A stretch of 64,000 nt of DNA from Streptomyces paradoxus (lineage in GTDB: Bacteria > Actinomycetota > Actinomycetes > Streptomycetales > Streptomycetaceae): contig NZ_JACHGV010000009.1 of NCBI RefSeq assembly GCF_014202475.1, positions 62,001 to 126,000 on the forward strand, in the 5' to 3' direction. Below the pieces are notes generated by a model, which saw only the letters and a list, made by a program, of their open reading frames with translations, was not told the DNA's origin and searched no databases. The position numbers and the translations under genes are program-made. Below, one piece after another: positions 8,292-16,887 of this stretch; position 1 is the first letter of the stretch, and every line of letters begins with the position of its first letter.

Positions 8292-8458
8292 GCGGCCTCC
8301 CCGTTCCGGCGTGCCGCAGTACGTACCGCTCGACGGCGGGGCCGGCCGAGGCCCAGCCGGTGGGGGTGCGGCCGGCAGGGGCGCGTTCGGCGGCGGAGGC
8401 CGGGTGCGGCCGGCCAGAGCAGGCAGAGGCCGAGGAGGAGCACGGCGGCCCTACGCAT
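8278..8458 (-). pseudogene. Frameshifted remnant of a secreted (lyase-like) gene
   Basis: An ATG at 8458 overlaps the last codons of the CE8 gene and begins a convincing signal peptide, MRRAAVLLLGLCLLWPA. The frame then becomes an Arg/Pro-rich shadow that runs on into the next gene. Switching frame near 8415 gives PASAAERAPAGRTPTGWASAG, which has a signal-peptidase-like ASA site and a P-x-GWAS-x-G segment. That segment resembles the mature N-terminus of PL1 lyases (compare PHGFASLAGG in the fusion enzyme at 13354). The restored frame stops at 8278, 14 bases inside the hydrolase gene. I read this as the leftover 5' end of a secreted enzyme after deletion and frameshift. The PL1 identity is inference. 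Confidence 0.5.
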
Positions 8459-9572
8459 ACGGCCGCCAGTCGCCGAGGTAGGCCTGCCTGGTGTGGGCCC
8501 GGGCCTGCGCGCGGCTCAGCCGGGGCCGGTTGCCGGGGACGTGCACCACCGCGCCCGGCCCCGTGTTGCGGTACTCGGCGAAGCGCTGGTTCTGCCACGG
8601 GTGGGAGTCGGACATGTTGGCGTAGGGCGCGACCGCGTCGATGCCCGGCCCGAGCCGGGTGTCCCGCACGGTGAGCATGGGGCGGGCGGTGGTGTCGGAG
8701 CTGGGCACCCAGGGCCGGGCCAGCTTGTAGTAGCCGTCGGGGGCCTCGCTGCTGACGCGGCTGCGGGTCACCAGGTAGCCGAGCGGATTGGCGCCGGCGG
8801 TCGACGGCGCGAAGACGAATCCGTAGGGGGCGCCGGCCAGGTCGGTCCGGGACAGGGTCCGGAAGTGGCACCGGTCGAACACGGCGGTCGCCCGACCGAA
8901 GACGAAGTCGACGTCACCCTCGGCGTAGCAGTGGGTGAAGTACTGGCGGGCGAAGGTGCCGAGGGCCATGGAGTCGGCGTACAGGGTGTCCTGGTGGCCG
9001 AGGAAGCGGCAGTGGTGGAAGGCGGAGCGGTCGCCCTGGACCTTGAGGGCGACGGCCTGGGTGCCGGTGGTCCCGGGGTGGTCGGCGCGCAGCCAGTCGT
9101 TGGCGAAGGTGATCCAGCGGGCGGTGAACCCGTCGGCCTGGACGGTGGTGGTGGCCGAGCCGGTGGTGCCGTGGGTGCCGCCGCCGGGCTTGGGCGTTCC
9201 GGCCGCGTTGCCGTACACGATCACGACGTCACAGGGGTCCTCGCTCGCCCCGATCCAGGTCATCCCGGTACGGCCGGGGGCGACGGCGACGGTCTGCCGG
9301 TAGACGCCCGGCGCGATGACCAGCGTGTATCCACTGCCGTCGGCGGCGGCCACGGCATCGCGGACCGTGGTGAAGTCACCGGCTCCGTCCGGGTGGACGT
9401 ACAGGGTCCGGGGATCGCGGCGCGCGGCGGGCGATCCGTACCGGCCGAACGGCCGCGGCCGGGTGCCGGCCCGCGCGGGGCCGGGGGCGAGGCCGAGGAG
9501 GGTGCCCGCCGCGGCGCTCGCGGCGAGGAACCCCCGGCGGGAGACGGGGGAAGGGTCGGGCTGCGAGAGCAT
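8451..9572 (-). CDS. Secreted pectin methylesterase, carbohydrate esterase family 8
   Basis: A 373-residue enzyme with a Tat-like leader (SRRGFLAASAAAGTLLG). The CE8 beta-helix signatures appear in order: GAGDFTTVRDAVAAA and YTLVIAPGVYRQTV near the start; TGTQAVALKVQGDRSAFHHC; GHQDTLYA (catalytic-site Gln and Asp); GDVDFVFGRATAVFD (nucleophile Asp); and ARPW with the substrate-binding Arg. It removes methyl esters from homogalacturonan so that pectate lyases can act. The start is ATG at 9572 with an AAGGAG site. It lies 112 bases downstream of a PL1 lyase gene on the same strand; that gap holds a small GC hairpin. Confidence 0.92.
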   Translation of the reverse strand: MLSQPDPSPVSRRGFLAASAAAGTLLGLAPGPARAGTRPRPFGRYGSPAARRDPRTLYVHPDGAGDFTTVRDAVAAADGSGYTLVIAPGVYRQTVAVAPGRTGMTWIGASEDPCDVVIVYGNAAGTPKPGGGTHGTTGSATTTVQADGFTARWITFANDWLRADHPGTTGTQAVALKVQGDRSAFHHCRFLGHQDTLYADSMALGTFARQYFTHCYAEGDVDFVFGRATAVFDRCHFRTLSRTDLAGAPYGFVFAPSTAGANPLGYLVTRSRVSSEAPDGYYKLARPWVPSSDTTARPMLTVRDTRLGPGIDAVAPYANMSDSHPWQNQRFAEYRNTGPGAVVHVPGNRPRLSRAQARAHTRQAYLGDWRPYA

Positions 9573-9684
9573 GCGGCTGCTCCTTCGCGGTGCGGCGGGT
9601 GCGGGGTGGGAGGTGGCCGGGGCGGGCGCACCCCGGGGCGGGGGTGCGATGCGGGCCGCCCCGGCCGGTTGGGGGCGGTTCGGG

Positions 9685-10995
9685 TCAGCAGAGGCGGCCG
9701 GCGCCCGCCCGGGCGTCGACGATGCCCGGGACGGCCTTCGCCGGGTCGACGTCCGTGCGCAGGGCCGGCGTCCAGCCGGCGCCCGACTGGAGCGTCTCCC
9801 CGGGGATCTCCGCGTTGTGCACGGCGATCAGGTCGACCGCCTTGCCGTTGACGATGTTGGAACCCGCGGTGACCGGCGCCTCGTTCCACTTCTTGAGGAT
9901 CTTCGCCGGGCTGATGCCCTGCGCCAGCGTGAACGCGTTGTGCTCGGCGACGAGCCGGGACTCCTTGCCGATGCCGTAGACGTAGCCCCACTTCTGGCCC
10001 TTGGCGACCACGAAATGGTTGTTGTACGAGTCGACCTGCCCGAACCGCACCCGCGGCGCCCGCTCGACGATGCCCTCGAAGCGGTTGTGGTGCAGCGTGA
10101 CCTTCAGCTTCCCCGTGTCGTCGGCGGTGGCGCTGTCGCTGTTGCCGATCAGCATGGTCTTGTCGTGGTCCTTGAACGCGTTCCAGGACACGGTGACGTG
10201 GTCGGAACCGCGCACGACGTCGAGCAGCCCGTCGTGCTGCTGGTAGGTCTTGCCGAAGTAGGACGGCAGCGAGCTGTCGGGGTAGCGGCCGTCGGTCAGC
10301 GTGTTGTGGTCGACCCACACGTGTGTGGAGCCGTAGACCACGATCCCGTCGTACTCGCTGTTCCAGGCGCCGGTCTTGTTGTCGTCGGTGGGGTCCCACT
10401 GCGGGAAGCAGTCGATCGGCGCCTCGAAGGCGAGGTTGCGGACGATGACGTTGTCGACACCCCTGATCTGCAGGCTGCCGCCGCGGATCCCGGAGCCCTT
10501 CCCGACGCCCACGATGGTGGTGTTGGCGGGCACGCTCGCCTTGATGGTCTTGTCCTGCGCGGCGGCGGACGCGGCCCGCAGGTCCTCCTGCTCACCACTG
10601 ACCGGCTTGTCGTGGCCCCAGACGGCGGGGTCGTAGGCGGCGAGGTACTTCCGGAAGTCGTACCCCTCGGCCGCGAACGCGTCGCAGCCCTGGGATACGG
10701 CGTCGATGACGCCCTTGACCTTGATGATCCTGGGTGCGGTCCCGCCGTCCTTCAGGGCGGCCCGGAACTGCTCCCAGGTGGTGACGGTGTAGACGTGCTG
10801 CGCGTCGGCCGCCGCTCCGCCGGTGGTGCCGGTGCCGTGGGAGCCCCATCCGTCGCCGGCGCCGAGGGTCTGGCGGGCGATGTCCCGGGGCTGGGCCTGG
10901 GCGCCGGTGCCGCTCAGGGACAGCACGAGCGCGGTGCAGCCGATGAGCAGGGCGGCTCTCGCAATGGCATGATCATGACACTTTTGAGCGTTCAT
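9685..10995 (-). CDS. Secreted pectate lyase, polysaccharide lyase family 1
   Basis: A 436-residue protein. The signal peptide is ARAALLIGCTALVLSLSG, with cleavage after GAQA near 35. PL1 elements are TTGGAAADAQHVYTV, NTTIVGVGKGSGI, YDGIVVYGSTHVWVDHN and DVVRGSDHVTVSWNAF (calcium-binding coils). The catalytic Arg segment RAPRVRFGQVDSYNNHF follows. The C-terminal tail GAGWTPALRT...AGAGRL is diagnostic and recurs in a broken form at 18910-19056. The enzyme cuts demethylated polygalacturonate. The start is ATG at 10995 after GGAAGAGAG. The spacing of only 33 bases to the CE12 esterase gene supports one transcript. Confidence 0.92.
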   Translation of the reverse strand: MNAQKCHDHAIARAALLIGCTALVLSLSGTGAQAQPRDIARQTLGAGDGWGSHGTGTTGGAAADAQHVYTVTTWEQFRAALKDGGTAPRIIKVKGVIDAVSQGCDAFAAEGYDFRKYLAAYDPAVWGHDKPVSGEQEDLRAASAAAQDKTIKASVPANTTIVGVGKGSGIRGGSLQIRGVDNVIVRNLAFEAPIDCFPQWDPTDDNKTGAWNSEYDGIVVYGSTHVWVDHNTLTDGRYPDSSLPSYFGKTYQQHDGLLDVVRGSDHVTVSWNAFKDHDKTMLIGNSDSATADDTGKLKVTLHHNRFEGIVERAPRVRFGQVDSYNNHFVVAKGQKWGYVYGIGKESRLVAEHNAFTLAQGISPAKILKKWNEAPVTAGSNIVNGKAVDLIAVHNAEIPGETLQSGAGWTPALRTDVDPAKAVPGIVDARAGAGRLC

Positions 10996-11028
10996 GGTGC
11001 GGCTCTCTTCCTTCTTCGTCGGGGGGTG

Positions 11029-11820
11029 TTACGCGGCGGGTTCCGGCCAGGTGATCCAGGACTCGGGAATCCGCTCGTCCAGCCGCCGCACATCACGCGG
11101 CCCGAGCACCCGGGTGCGCAGCAGCTCCCGCGCCACGAGCCGGGCCACCTCGATGGCCCCGGGCGGGTTGAAGTGCGTGTTGTCCTGCTCGGCCGCCGTC
11201 CAGTTGAAGTATTTCTTGGTCTCCTCGACCCCGAGCCGCTGCCACAGGGCGAGCGACAGCGCCTGGATGTCCAGCAGCGCGACCCGCTCCTCGGCGGCGA
11301 GGGCCCGCATGGCCGCCGGGTACTCCCCGTGCGTCGGCAGGGCCTTCCCGGCGGCGTCGAACCGCCGGCGCTCCACGCAGGTGGCGAGCACGGGCCGCGC
11401 TCCACGCGCCCGGGCGCCGTCGAGGTACATCCGCAGATACTCCTGATACGTCGACCAGGGCTCGGTGTACCGGGCGGGGTCTTCCCGCTTCTCGTCGTTG
11501 TGACCGAACTGCACGAGCAGCAGGTCCCCGGGCCGGATCGCGGACAGGATCCCCTTCAGCCGCCCCTCGTCGACGAAACTCTTCGAACTCCGCCCGTTCA
11601 CGGCGTGATTGGAGACGGCGAGCCGCGAGGACTGCAGAAAGAAGGGAATGGCCATCCCCCACCCGGTCTCGGGCGCGGTATTGGCGTGCTTCTGCGCGGC
11701 GGTGGAATCACCGGCGACGTAGAGGGTGCGACGATTTCCGGCATGAGCGGTACCGGCCACGGAGAACGCCAACGGCACAGCGGCCGCAGCAACAGCAACT
11801 TGTCTACGACTGAGAGACAC
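11029..11820 (-). CDS. Secreted SGNH esterase, rhamnogalacturonan acetylesterase type (CE12)
   Basis: A 263-residue protein with an N-terminal export signal (SRRQVAVAAAAVPLAFSVAG). The SGNH blocks are all present: GDSTAA (catalytic Ser, near 38), NHAVNGRSSKSF (block II Gly), LVQFGHNDEK (block III Asn) and DNTHFNPPGA (catalytic Asp and His). Length and spacing match CE12 enzymes, which remove acetyl groups from the rhamnogalacturonan I backbone of pectin. The start is ATG at 11820, though two other ATGs are close. It is 122 bases downstream of the binding-protein gene, with a dispersed repeat in between. Confidence 0.9.
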   Translation of the reverse strand: MSLSRRQVAVAAAAVPLAFSVAGTAHAGNRRTLYVAGDSTAAQKHANTAPETGWGMAIPFFLQSSRLAVSNHAVNGRSSKSFVDEGRLKGILSAIRPGDLLLVQFGHNDEKREDPARYTEPWSTYQEYLRMYLDGARARGARPVLATCVERRRFDAAGKALPTHGEYPAAMRALAAEERVALLDIQALSLALWQRLGVEETKKYFNWTAAEQDNTHFNPPGAIEVARLVARELLRTRVLGPRDVRRLDERIPESWITWPEPAA

Positions 11821-11862
11821 GCGGAGTTCCTTTCAGCGAATGGGGGTTGTGCAACTCACCAA

Positions 11863-11890
11863 GGGGCGCGGGGAACTGCGCGACAAGCCA
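11863..11890 (+). repeat. Dispersed intergenic repeat, copy 1
   Basis: A 28-base element beginning GGGGCGCGGGGAACTGCGCG, with further copies at 29683-29710 and 44629-44656. Here it lies inside an operon, between the binding-protein gene and the esterase gene. GGCCCG and CGGGCC just beyond it can form a hairpin, so it may reduce read-through from the upstream binding-protein gene. Confidence 0.75.
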
Positions 11891-11942
11891 GGGACGGCCC
11901 GCAGCCTGCGAACCACGGGCCGCCCCGCGGCGAAATCCAGAA

Positions 11943-13304
11943 CTACCCGTTCTGCTGGTTCCATTCCTCCTGAGCCGCATTCAGCTGATCGGCCATCGTG
12001 TCCAGAAATTCCTTCGCACTCATCTTCCCGAGCAGCACCTTCTGGAAATTCGGCTCGTTATCCGCCTTGGAGATCGTGTTCCAGTCCGGCAGGTAGTACG
12101 GCAGCTGCACGATCGTCGTCGACCCGTCCGACAACGCGTCGGCGGCCAGCTTCGTGGGCTCGGCCTTCGAGATCCACGCGTCCTTCGCCGCGTCGGTGTT
12201 CGACGGCACCTGCCCCGCCGCCTCGTTGAACTTCGAGTTCTCCGCCCTGGACGTGGCGAACTCGATGAACTTCCAGGCGGCGTCCTTGTTCTTGCCGCTC
12301 TTGAACAGCCCCAGCCCGTCGACCGGGTTGGACACCTGCACCCGCTTTCCGGAGGCACCGACCGGCTGCGGAATGCCCCGGAACTTCTCGGGCCCGAGCG
12401 CCTTCACGTGGTCCTGGTACGACCCCAGGTTGTGGTTCAGCATTCCGATGGTGCCGGAATCCCACTGCGCGACCATCTTGGTGAAGTCGTTGTTGAGGTC
12501 GGCGGCCGGGGTGACCTTCTTGTACAGCGCCGCGTACTTCTCCAGCGCCGCCACGTTCTTGGGGTCGTTGACCGTGGTCTTGTCACCACTGGCGTCCCAG
12601 AACGAGGTGATGCCGGACTGCCCGTACATGGCGTCCAGTGCCTGGGCGATGGAACCCGCACCACCGCGGATGGTGTAGCCGAACTCGTTCTTGCCCGCGT
12701 TCGTCAGCTTCTTCGCGGCCGCGTAGAAGCGGTCCCACGTGGTGGGCTCCTGGAGGCCCGCCTTCTTGAACAGATCGGTGCGGTAGTACAGCACACCGTT
12801 GTTCGCGGAGGTCGGGATCGAGTACAGCTTGTCGTCCCCGCCGCCGGCGGCCTTCAGCGACTCGACCATGTCCTTGTTGAGCTTGCCGTTCAGCGACGAC
12901 TTGCCGAGTCGCTCGTCGAGCGGCTCCAGCGCGCCCTGGGCGGCGAACCCCGCGAGCATCGCCGCGCCCACGCCACCGACGTCCGGCAGGCCGCCGCCCT
13001 GGAGGGCGGTGTCGACCTTCGACTGGTACTCGGTCGAGGCGATCCCGACGTAGTCGACCTCGATGTCCGGGTTGGCCTTCTCGAAGTCGGCGATGACCTC
13101 CTTCCAGATCTCGGTGCGGACACCGCCGTTGTTGTCCCAGAAGACGATCTTGCCCTTGCCGCTTCCGTCGGCGCCCTTGTCACCGCCCGCTCCGCTGCCG
13201 TCGTCGCCGCAGGCGGTCGCGGTCAGCGCGAGCACGGCCCCGAGGGCGACGGCGGCCGAGGTCCGGCGCCCGCCTCTGCTGCTGGTGCGATTGCTGATCT
13301 TCAT
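11943..13304 (-). CDS. Sugar-binding lipoprotein of a CUT1 ABC importer
   Basis: A 453-residue extracellular solute-binding protein family 1. The lipobox is LALTATAC, with the lipidated Cys near 32. The start of the mature domain, KIVFWDNNGGVRTEIWKEV, and the later PVDGLGLFKSGKNKDAAWKF are typical of oligosaccharide-binding members. It probably delivers pectin or hemicellulose fragments to the permeases at 19053-20881. It is separated from them by five genes, and the gene just upstream is a secreted PL1-CE8 enzyme 49 bases away. No ABC ATPase gene is present in the locus. Confidence 0.9.
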   Translation of the reverse strand: MKISNRTSSRGGRRTSAAVALGAVLALTATACGDDGSGAGGDKGADGSGKGKIVFWDNNGGVRTEIWKEVIADFEKANPDIEVDYVGIASTEYQSKVDTALQGGGLPDVGGVGAAMLAGFAAQGALEPLDERLGKSSLNGKLNKDMVESLKAAGGGDDKLYSIPTSANNGVLYYRTDLFKKAGLQEPTTWDRFYAAAKKLTNAGKNEFGYTIRGGAGSIAQALDAMYGQSGITSFWDASGDKTTVNDPKNVAALEKYAALYKKVTPAADLNNDFTKMVAQWDSGTIGMLNHNLGSYQDHVKALGPEKFRGIPQPVGASGKRVQVSNPVDGLGLFKSGKNKDAAWKFIEFATSRAENSKFNEAAGQVPSNTDAAKDAWISKAEPTKLAADALSDGSTTIVQLPYYLPDWNTISKADNEPNFQKVLLGKMSAKEFLDTMADQLNAAQEEWNQQNG

Positions 13305-13353
13305 TGGTCGGCTCTCTTCTTCTGGATCCTGCGGAACTTGAGGATGTGGAGGG

Positions 13354-15345
13354 TCAGTGACGGGTGTGCGGCGCCCAGCCGTCGGTGCCCGCCAGGTAGG
13401 CGGTGACCGTGTGGGAGCGCGCGTCCCGGTCGCTCATCTGCGGACGGTCGGCGGTGACCGTCGCGCCCGGGCCGTGATTGCGGTGTTCGGTGAACCGTGC
13501 GTCCTTCCACGAGAACCCGCTCATGTCCGTCCACGGCGAGGACTTGACCGCGGCGGGCAGCAGGGTGTCCCGGATCAGCACCTGGGCGACCGCGTCGGGT
13601 TCGCCGCCCGGGTGCCAGGGCCGGCCCAGGTGGTAGGTACCGGCGGGGGCGTCGCTGACGACCTTCGACCTGGTGATCAGGAACCCGTACGGGTTGCCCT
13701 TCCACGTCGAAGCCGCCGTGATGTAGCCGTTGTTGGAGTCCGAGCCGCGGCTCAGGGCCCGGATCACCGACCGCTCGATCACCGTCGTGGCCCGTCCGTA
13801 GACGAAGTCGACGTCGCCCTCGATGTAGGAGTCGCGGACGTAGACCCGGCTGACGGTGGTCAGCTTGGGGCTGTCGGTCATGAGGGTGTCCTGGTTGCCG
13901 AGGAACGCGGTGTCCTCGAAGACGATCCGGTCGCCGGTCGTCTTCATCGCCAGGGCCTGCTCGCCCTTCAGCTCGTGCGCGGCCTCGTCGAAGTCGTTGC
14001 CGAAGGTGAGGTTGCGTGCGGTGACGTCGTTCGCGGCGATCCGGACGGTGGCGCTCCCCGTCGACCCGCCGTACTCGGCCGGGGTGTCGAAGACGATGAC
14101 GGTGTCGGAGCGGTCCCGCCCGGTGCCGCGCAGCACGATGTTCGGCTTGCTCGCGGGGATGAACACCTTCTCGCGGTAGGTGCCCGGCGCGACGGCGATG
14201 GTCAGCGGGGTGTCGTTGCCCTCGGGGACGGCGTCCACGGCGGCCTGCACGGTCGGGTGGTCGCCCGGGACGTGCAGCGTGACCGGCCCGCCGATCCGCC
14301 GCTGCGGCCCGGAGAACCGCTTCACCAGCGCGGGCACCGCCGCGGCCGGGTCAAGCCGGTAGGAGTAGAACTGCCGCGGGTCGAACGCCGTGCCCCACGC
14401 GTCGTGCCTTCCCGTCGTGTTGCGCAGGATCGACCCGCGCTGCACCAGCTCCGCCGTCGCGTCGGCCTGGTAGGGGTGCTGGACGCCGTCGTAGAAGCTG
14501 TTCTCGATGACCATCTTCGTCCTGCCGCGCGACCAGTTGCCGTACGTCCAGACCGGGTCGCCGTCGGACAGCTGCCCGGACAGGTAGTTGTTGTAGAGGT
14601 GCGCGTAGGCGCAGTTGTCGGCGGACGGGTTGCGCTGCTTGGTACCGCGGAACCAGTTGTGGTCGACGGTGATCTGCGTCGTGACGTTCGGGGTCCAGCC
14701 GATGCCGAAGGTCTTGTTGTTGTCCGTGAACTGGTTGTAGGACACGGTGACGTACTCGCTGTCCTTGCGGATGTCGAGCTGCCCGTCGCAGATCCGCGAG
14801 AACCGTATGTGGTCGATCCACACGTGGTGGGCGGTGTCCAGGCGGATGCCGTCGTAGTCGGTGTCCTTGCAGTCCCAGTTGCCCTCGACGGCCGTGTCGC
14901 GGATGGTCAGGTTGCGGATGACGACGTTGTGCGTGCCGGGGTCGAGGGTGAATCCGCCGTGCACGATCTCGGCGGTGTCGCTCACGCCGATGATGGTCTT
15001 GTCCGAGGCGACGGGTATCTCCCGGCCGAAGGGCTCCATCTCCAGGGTGCCCTTGACGCGGATGACGTACGGCTCCTCGGCCGCCGCGTACTTCGCCAGG
15101 GCGGCCTGGTCGGTGACGGTGACGACCTTGCCGCCCGCCCCGCCCGTGGTGCCGCCGGCGAGGGAGGCGAAGCCGTGCGGCCGGTCGGTCCAGCGGTCCG
15201 CGGCGGGCCCGGGTTTCGCCGGGGGCGCAGCGTGGGCGTCCCCGAGCGCCCCGAGGCTGAGCGCGGCGACGAGGCCGAGCACGACGGCCAGGACCGTGCC
15301 GGGCCGCCCCGGTCTCGACAAGCGCTTGCTACGGAGGTGCGTCAT
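13354..15345 (-). CDS. Bifunctional secreted pectate lyase (PL1) fused to pectin methylesterase (CE8)
   Basis: A 663-residue fusion. The ATG at 15345 is preferred to the TTG at 15357, which forms part of the GGGAG ribosome site. A signal peptide (PGTVLAVVLGLVAALSLG) is followed by a PL1 domain at about 45-335 (PHGFASLAGGTTGGAGG, YDGIRLDTAHHVWIDHIRFS, TVSYNQFTDNNKTFGIG). A CE8 domain covers about 350-655 (HPTVQAAVDAVPEG, GEQALAMKTTGDRIVFEDTA, GNQDTLMTDS, GDVDFVYGRATTVIE, LGRPWHPGG). The motifs needed for both activities are present. One chain could demethylate homogalacturonan and then cleave it. It is 33 bases downstream of GH43. An AAGCGCTT palindrome sits in the first codons. Confidence 0.9.
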   Translation of the reverse strand: MTHLRSKRLSRPGRPGTVLAVVLGLVAALSLGALGDAHAAPPAKPGPAADRWTDRPHGFASLAGGTTGGAGGKVVTVTDQAALAKYAAAEEPYVIRVKGTLEMEPFGREIPVASDKTIIGVSDTAEIVHGGFTLDPGTHNVVIRNLTIRDTAVEGNWDCKDTDYDGIRLDTAHHVWIDHIRFSRICDGQLDIRKDSEYVTVSYNQFTDNNKTFGIGWTPNVTTQITVDHNWFRGTKQRNPSADNCAYAHLYNNYLSGQLSDGDPVWTYGNWSRGRTKMVIENSFYDGVQHPYQADATAELVQRGSILRNTTGRHDAWGTAFDPRQFYSYRLDPAAAVPALVKRFSGPQRRIGGPVTLHVPGDHPTVQAAVDAVPEGNDTPLTIAVAPGTYREKVFIPASKPNIVLRGTGRDRSDTVIVFDTPAEYGGSTGSATVRIAANDVTARNLTFGNDFDEAAHELKGEQALAMKTTGDRIVFEDTAFLGNQDTLMTDSPKLTTVSRVYVRDSYIEGDVDFVYGRATTVIERSVIRALSRGSDSNNGYITAASTWKGNPYGFLITRSKVVSDAPAGTYHLGRPWHPGGEPDAVAQVLIRDTLLPAAVKSSPWTDMSGFSWKDARFTEHRNHGPGATVTADRPQMSDRDARSHTVTAYLAGTDGWAPHTRH
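15319..15328. promoter_or_regulatory. CAAGCGCTTG palindrome at the start of the PL1-CE8 gene
   Basis: A perfect 10-bp palindrome of LacI-operator style lies about 18 bases inside the coding sequence. Its 8-bp core AAGCGCTT recurs upstream of the importer genes at 20938-20945. As a short GC-rich palindrome it could be chance, and its position within codons argues for caution. Confidence 0.35.
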
Positions 15346-15378
15346 TGCGGCTCCCAACAGGCTTACGACAGGGGTGTG

Positions 15379-16887
15379 TTACGAGGAGCTGATCCGGAAC
15401 CGGGTGAATACCGCCGCTCCGGCATGCCCCTGGCCGGCGGGCGCGAGGGCGAAGAGGCCGAGCAGTGCGCCGACCCAGCGCCACGGGGTGGCGGTGAAGA
15501 CGGGACCGGACGGCCGGAAGCCGTCGCCGACGTCGGCGGAGAAGCGGCAGCGGGCGCCCGCGCCGATCTCGATCCGCATCCGGACCCGGCCCTCCGGGGC
15601 GAGCCGGGGGTGGGCGGCGTCGCGTTCGCCCTCCGCCACGGCCTCGGCGAACCGGTGCACGAGGTGGACCGTGCCGTCCGTGCCGCGCTGGAGTCCGATC
15701 CAGCCGAACGCGTCCCCGAGGACCGCGAGCCCGGCCCGGGCCCCGGGCTCATCGCTGTCCAGACGCAGCTCCACTTCGGCGGTGCAGGGTGCGCCGGGCA
15801 GCCGCTGGGTCAGCACGTGGGGCAGTTTCCGCAGGTCGTGGGCGTCGGGCGAGCGGACGCAGGTCAGCCGCAGTCCGTCCCCGGAGTGCTGGGTGGCCCA
15901 GCCGTCCTGCGGGTTGGCCGTCCACTGCCATTGGCGGCCGTGCCGTCCGCCGGGGAAGTCGTCGTCGGTGGCGGGCGCGGCGGGCGGCTGCGGCGGCAGG
16001 CCGGGGCGGCGGTGCTCGGCGACGGGGGCGCCGTCGTCCCCGAGCACCGGCCACTCGTCCGGGCCCCAGCGCATCGGCTGGAGATGGACGACCCGGCCGT
16101 AGGCGCCGCGCTGCTGGAAGTGCAGGAACCAGTCCTCACCCGAGGGGGTGCGCACCCAGCCGCCCTGGTGGGGGCCGTTGACGTCGGTGTCCTTCTGCTC
16201 CAGGACGACGCGCTCCTCGTACGGCCCGAAGAAGCCGCGCGAGCGGAAGGCGCCCTGCCAGCCGGTCTCGACGCCGCCGGCGGGGGCGAGGATCCAGAAC
16301 CAGCCGTCGTGCCGGTAGAGCTTGGGGCCTTCGAGGGTGAACCAGCCGGGTATGCGGTCCCCGTCGACGATCACCTTTCCCTCGTCGAGGAGGCCGGTGC
16401 CGTCGGGGCGCATCCGGTGGCCGGTGAGGCGGTTCTTGACGCCGGAGCGGGACTTGGCCCAGGCGTGGACCAGGTAGGCCTCGCCGGTCTCCTCGTCCCA
16501 CAGGGGGCACGGGTCGATCAGTCCCTTGCCCGCCTTCACCAGGTGCGGGCGGGTCCAGGGGCCGCGCACGGCCGGGGCGTTGACCTGGAAGATGCCCTGG
16601 TCGGGGTCGCCCCAGAAGATCCAGAAGCGTTCGTCGTGATATCGGAACGAGGGGGCCCAGACGCCGCAGTCGTGACGGGGGGTCGCGAACTCCTCGGCCG
16701 GTTCCAGGCGGTCCAGGGCGTGGCCGACCAGGGTCCAGTGGACCAGGTCGCGGGAGTGCAGCAGCGGCAGGCCTGGGGCGCGGCCGAAGCTGGAGGCGGT
16801 CAGGTAGAAGTCGTCGCCGACCCGGACGACGTCCGGATCGGACCAGTCGGCGTTCAGGATCGGATTGCGGTAGGTCCCGGAGGTCAC
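15379..16887 (-). CDS. Intracellular GH43 beta-xylosidase/arabinofuranosidase-like enzyme
   Basis: A 502-residue protein without a signal peptide, so it probably acts on imported oligosaccharides. The start is GTG at 16887, overlapping the previous stop (GTGA); the longer open frame upstream is a shadow. The propeller domain spans about 5-290, with NPILNADWSDPDVVRVGDDF, CGVWAPSFRYHDERFW, a DPCPLWDEETGEAYLVHAW segment and FTLEGPKLYRHDG, giving the Asp/Asp/Glu triad. A concanavalin-like C-terminal beta-sandwich follows (DDDFPGGRHGRQWQW onward), as in GH43 beta-xylosidases. It is coupled to PmoA and Gfo/Idh/MocA genes. The exact sugar is unknown. Confidence 0.88.
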   Translation of the reverse strand: MTSGTYRNPILNADWSDPDVVRVGDDFYLTASSFGRAPGLPLLHSRDLVHWTLVGHALDRLEPAEEFATPRHDCGVWAPSFRYHDERFWIFWGDPDQGIFQVNAPAVRGPWTRPHLVKAGKGLIDPCPLWDEETGEAYLVHAWAKSRSGVKNRLTGHRMRPDGTGLLDEGKVIVDGDRIPGWFTLEGPKLYRHDGWFWILAPAGGVETGWQGAFRSRGFFGPYEERVVLEQKDTDVNGPHQGGWVRTPSGEDWFLHFQQRGAYGRVVHLQPMRWGPDEWPVLGDDGAPVAEHRRPGLPPQPPAAPATDDDFPGGRHGRQWQWTANPQDGWATQHSGDGLRLTCVRSPDAHDLRKLPHVLTQRLPGAPCTAEVELRLDSDEPGARAGLAVLGDAFGWIGLQRGTDGTVHLVHRFAEAVAEGERDAAHPRLAPEGRVRMRIEIGAGARCRFSADVGDGFRPSGPVFTATPWRWVGALLGLFALAPAGQGHAGAAVFTRFRISSS

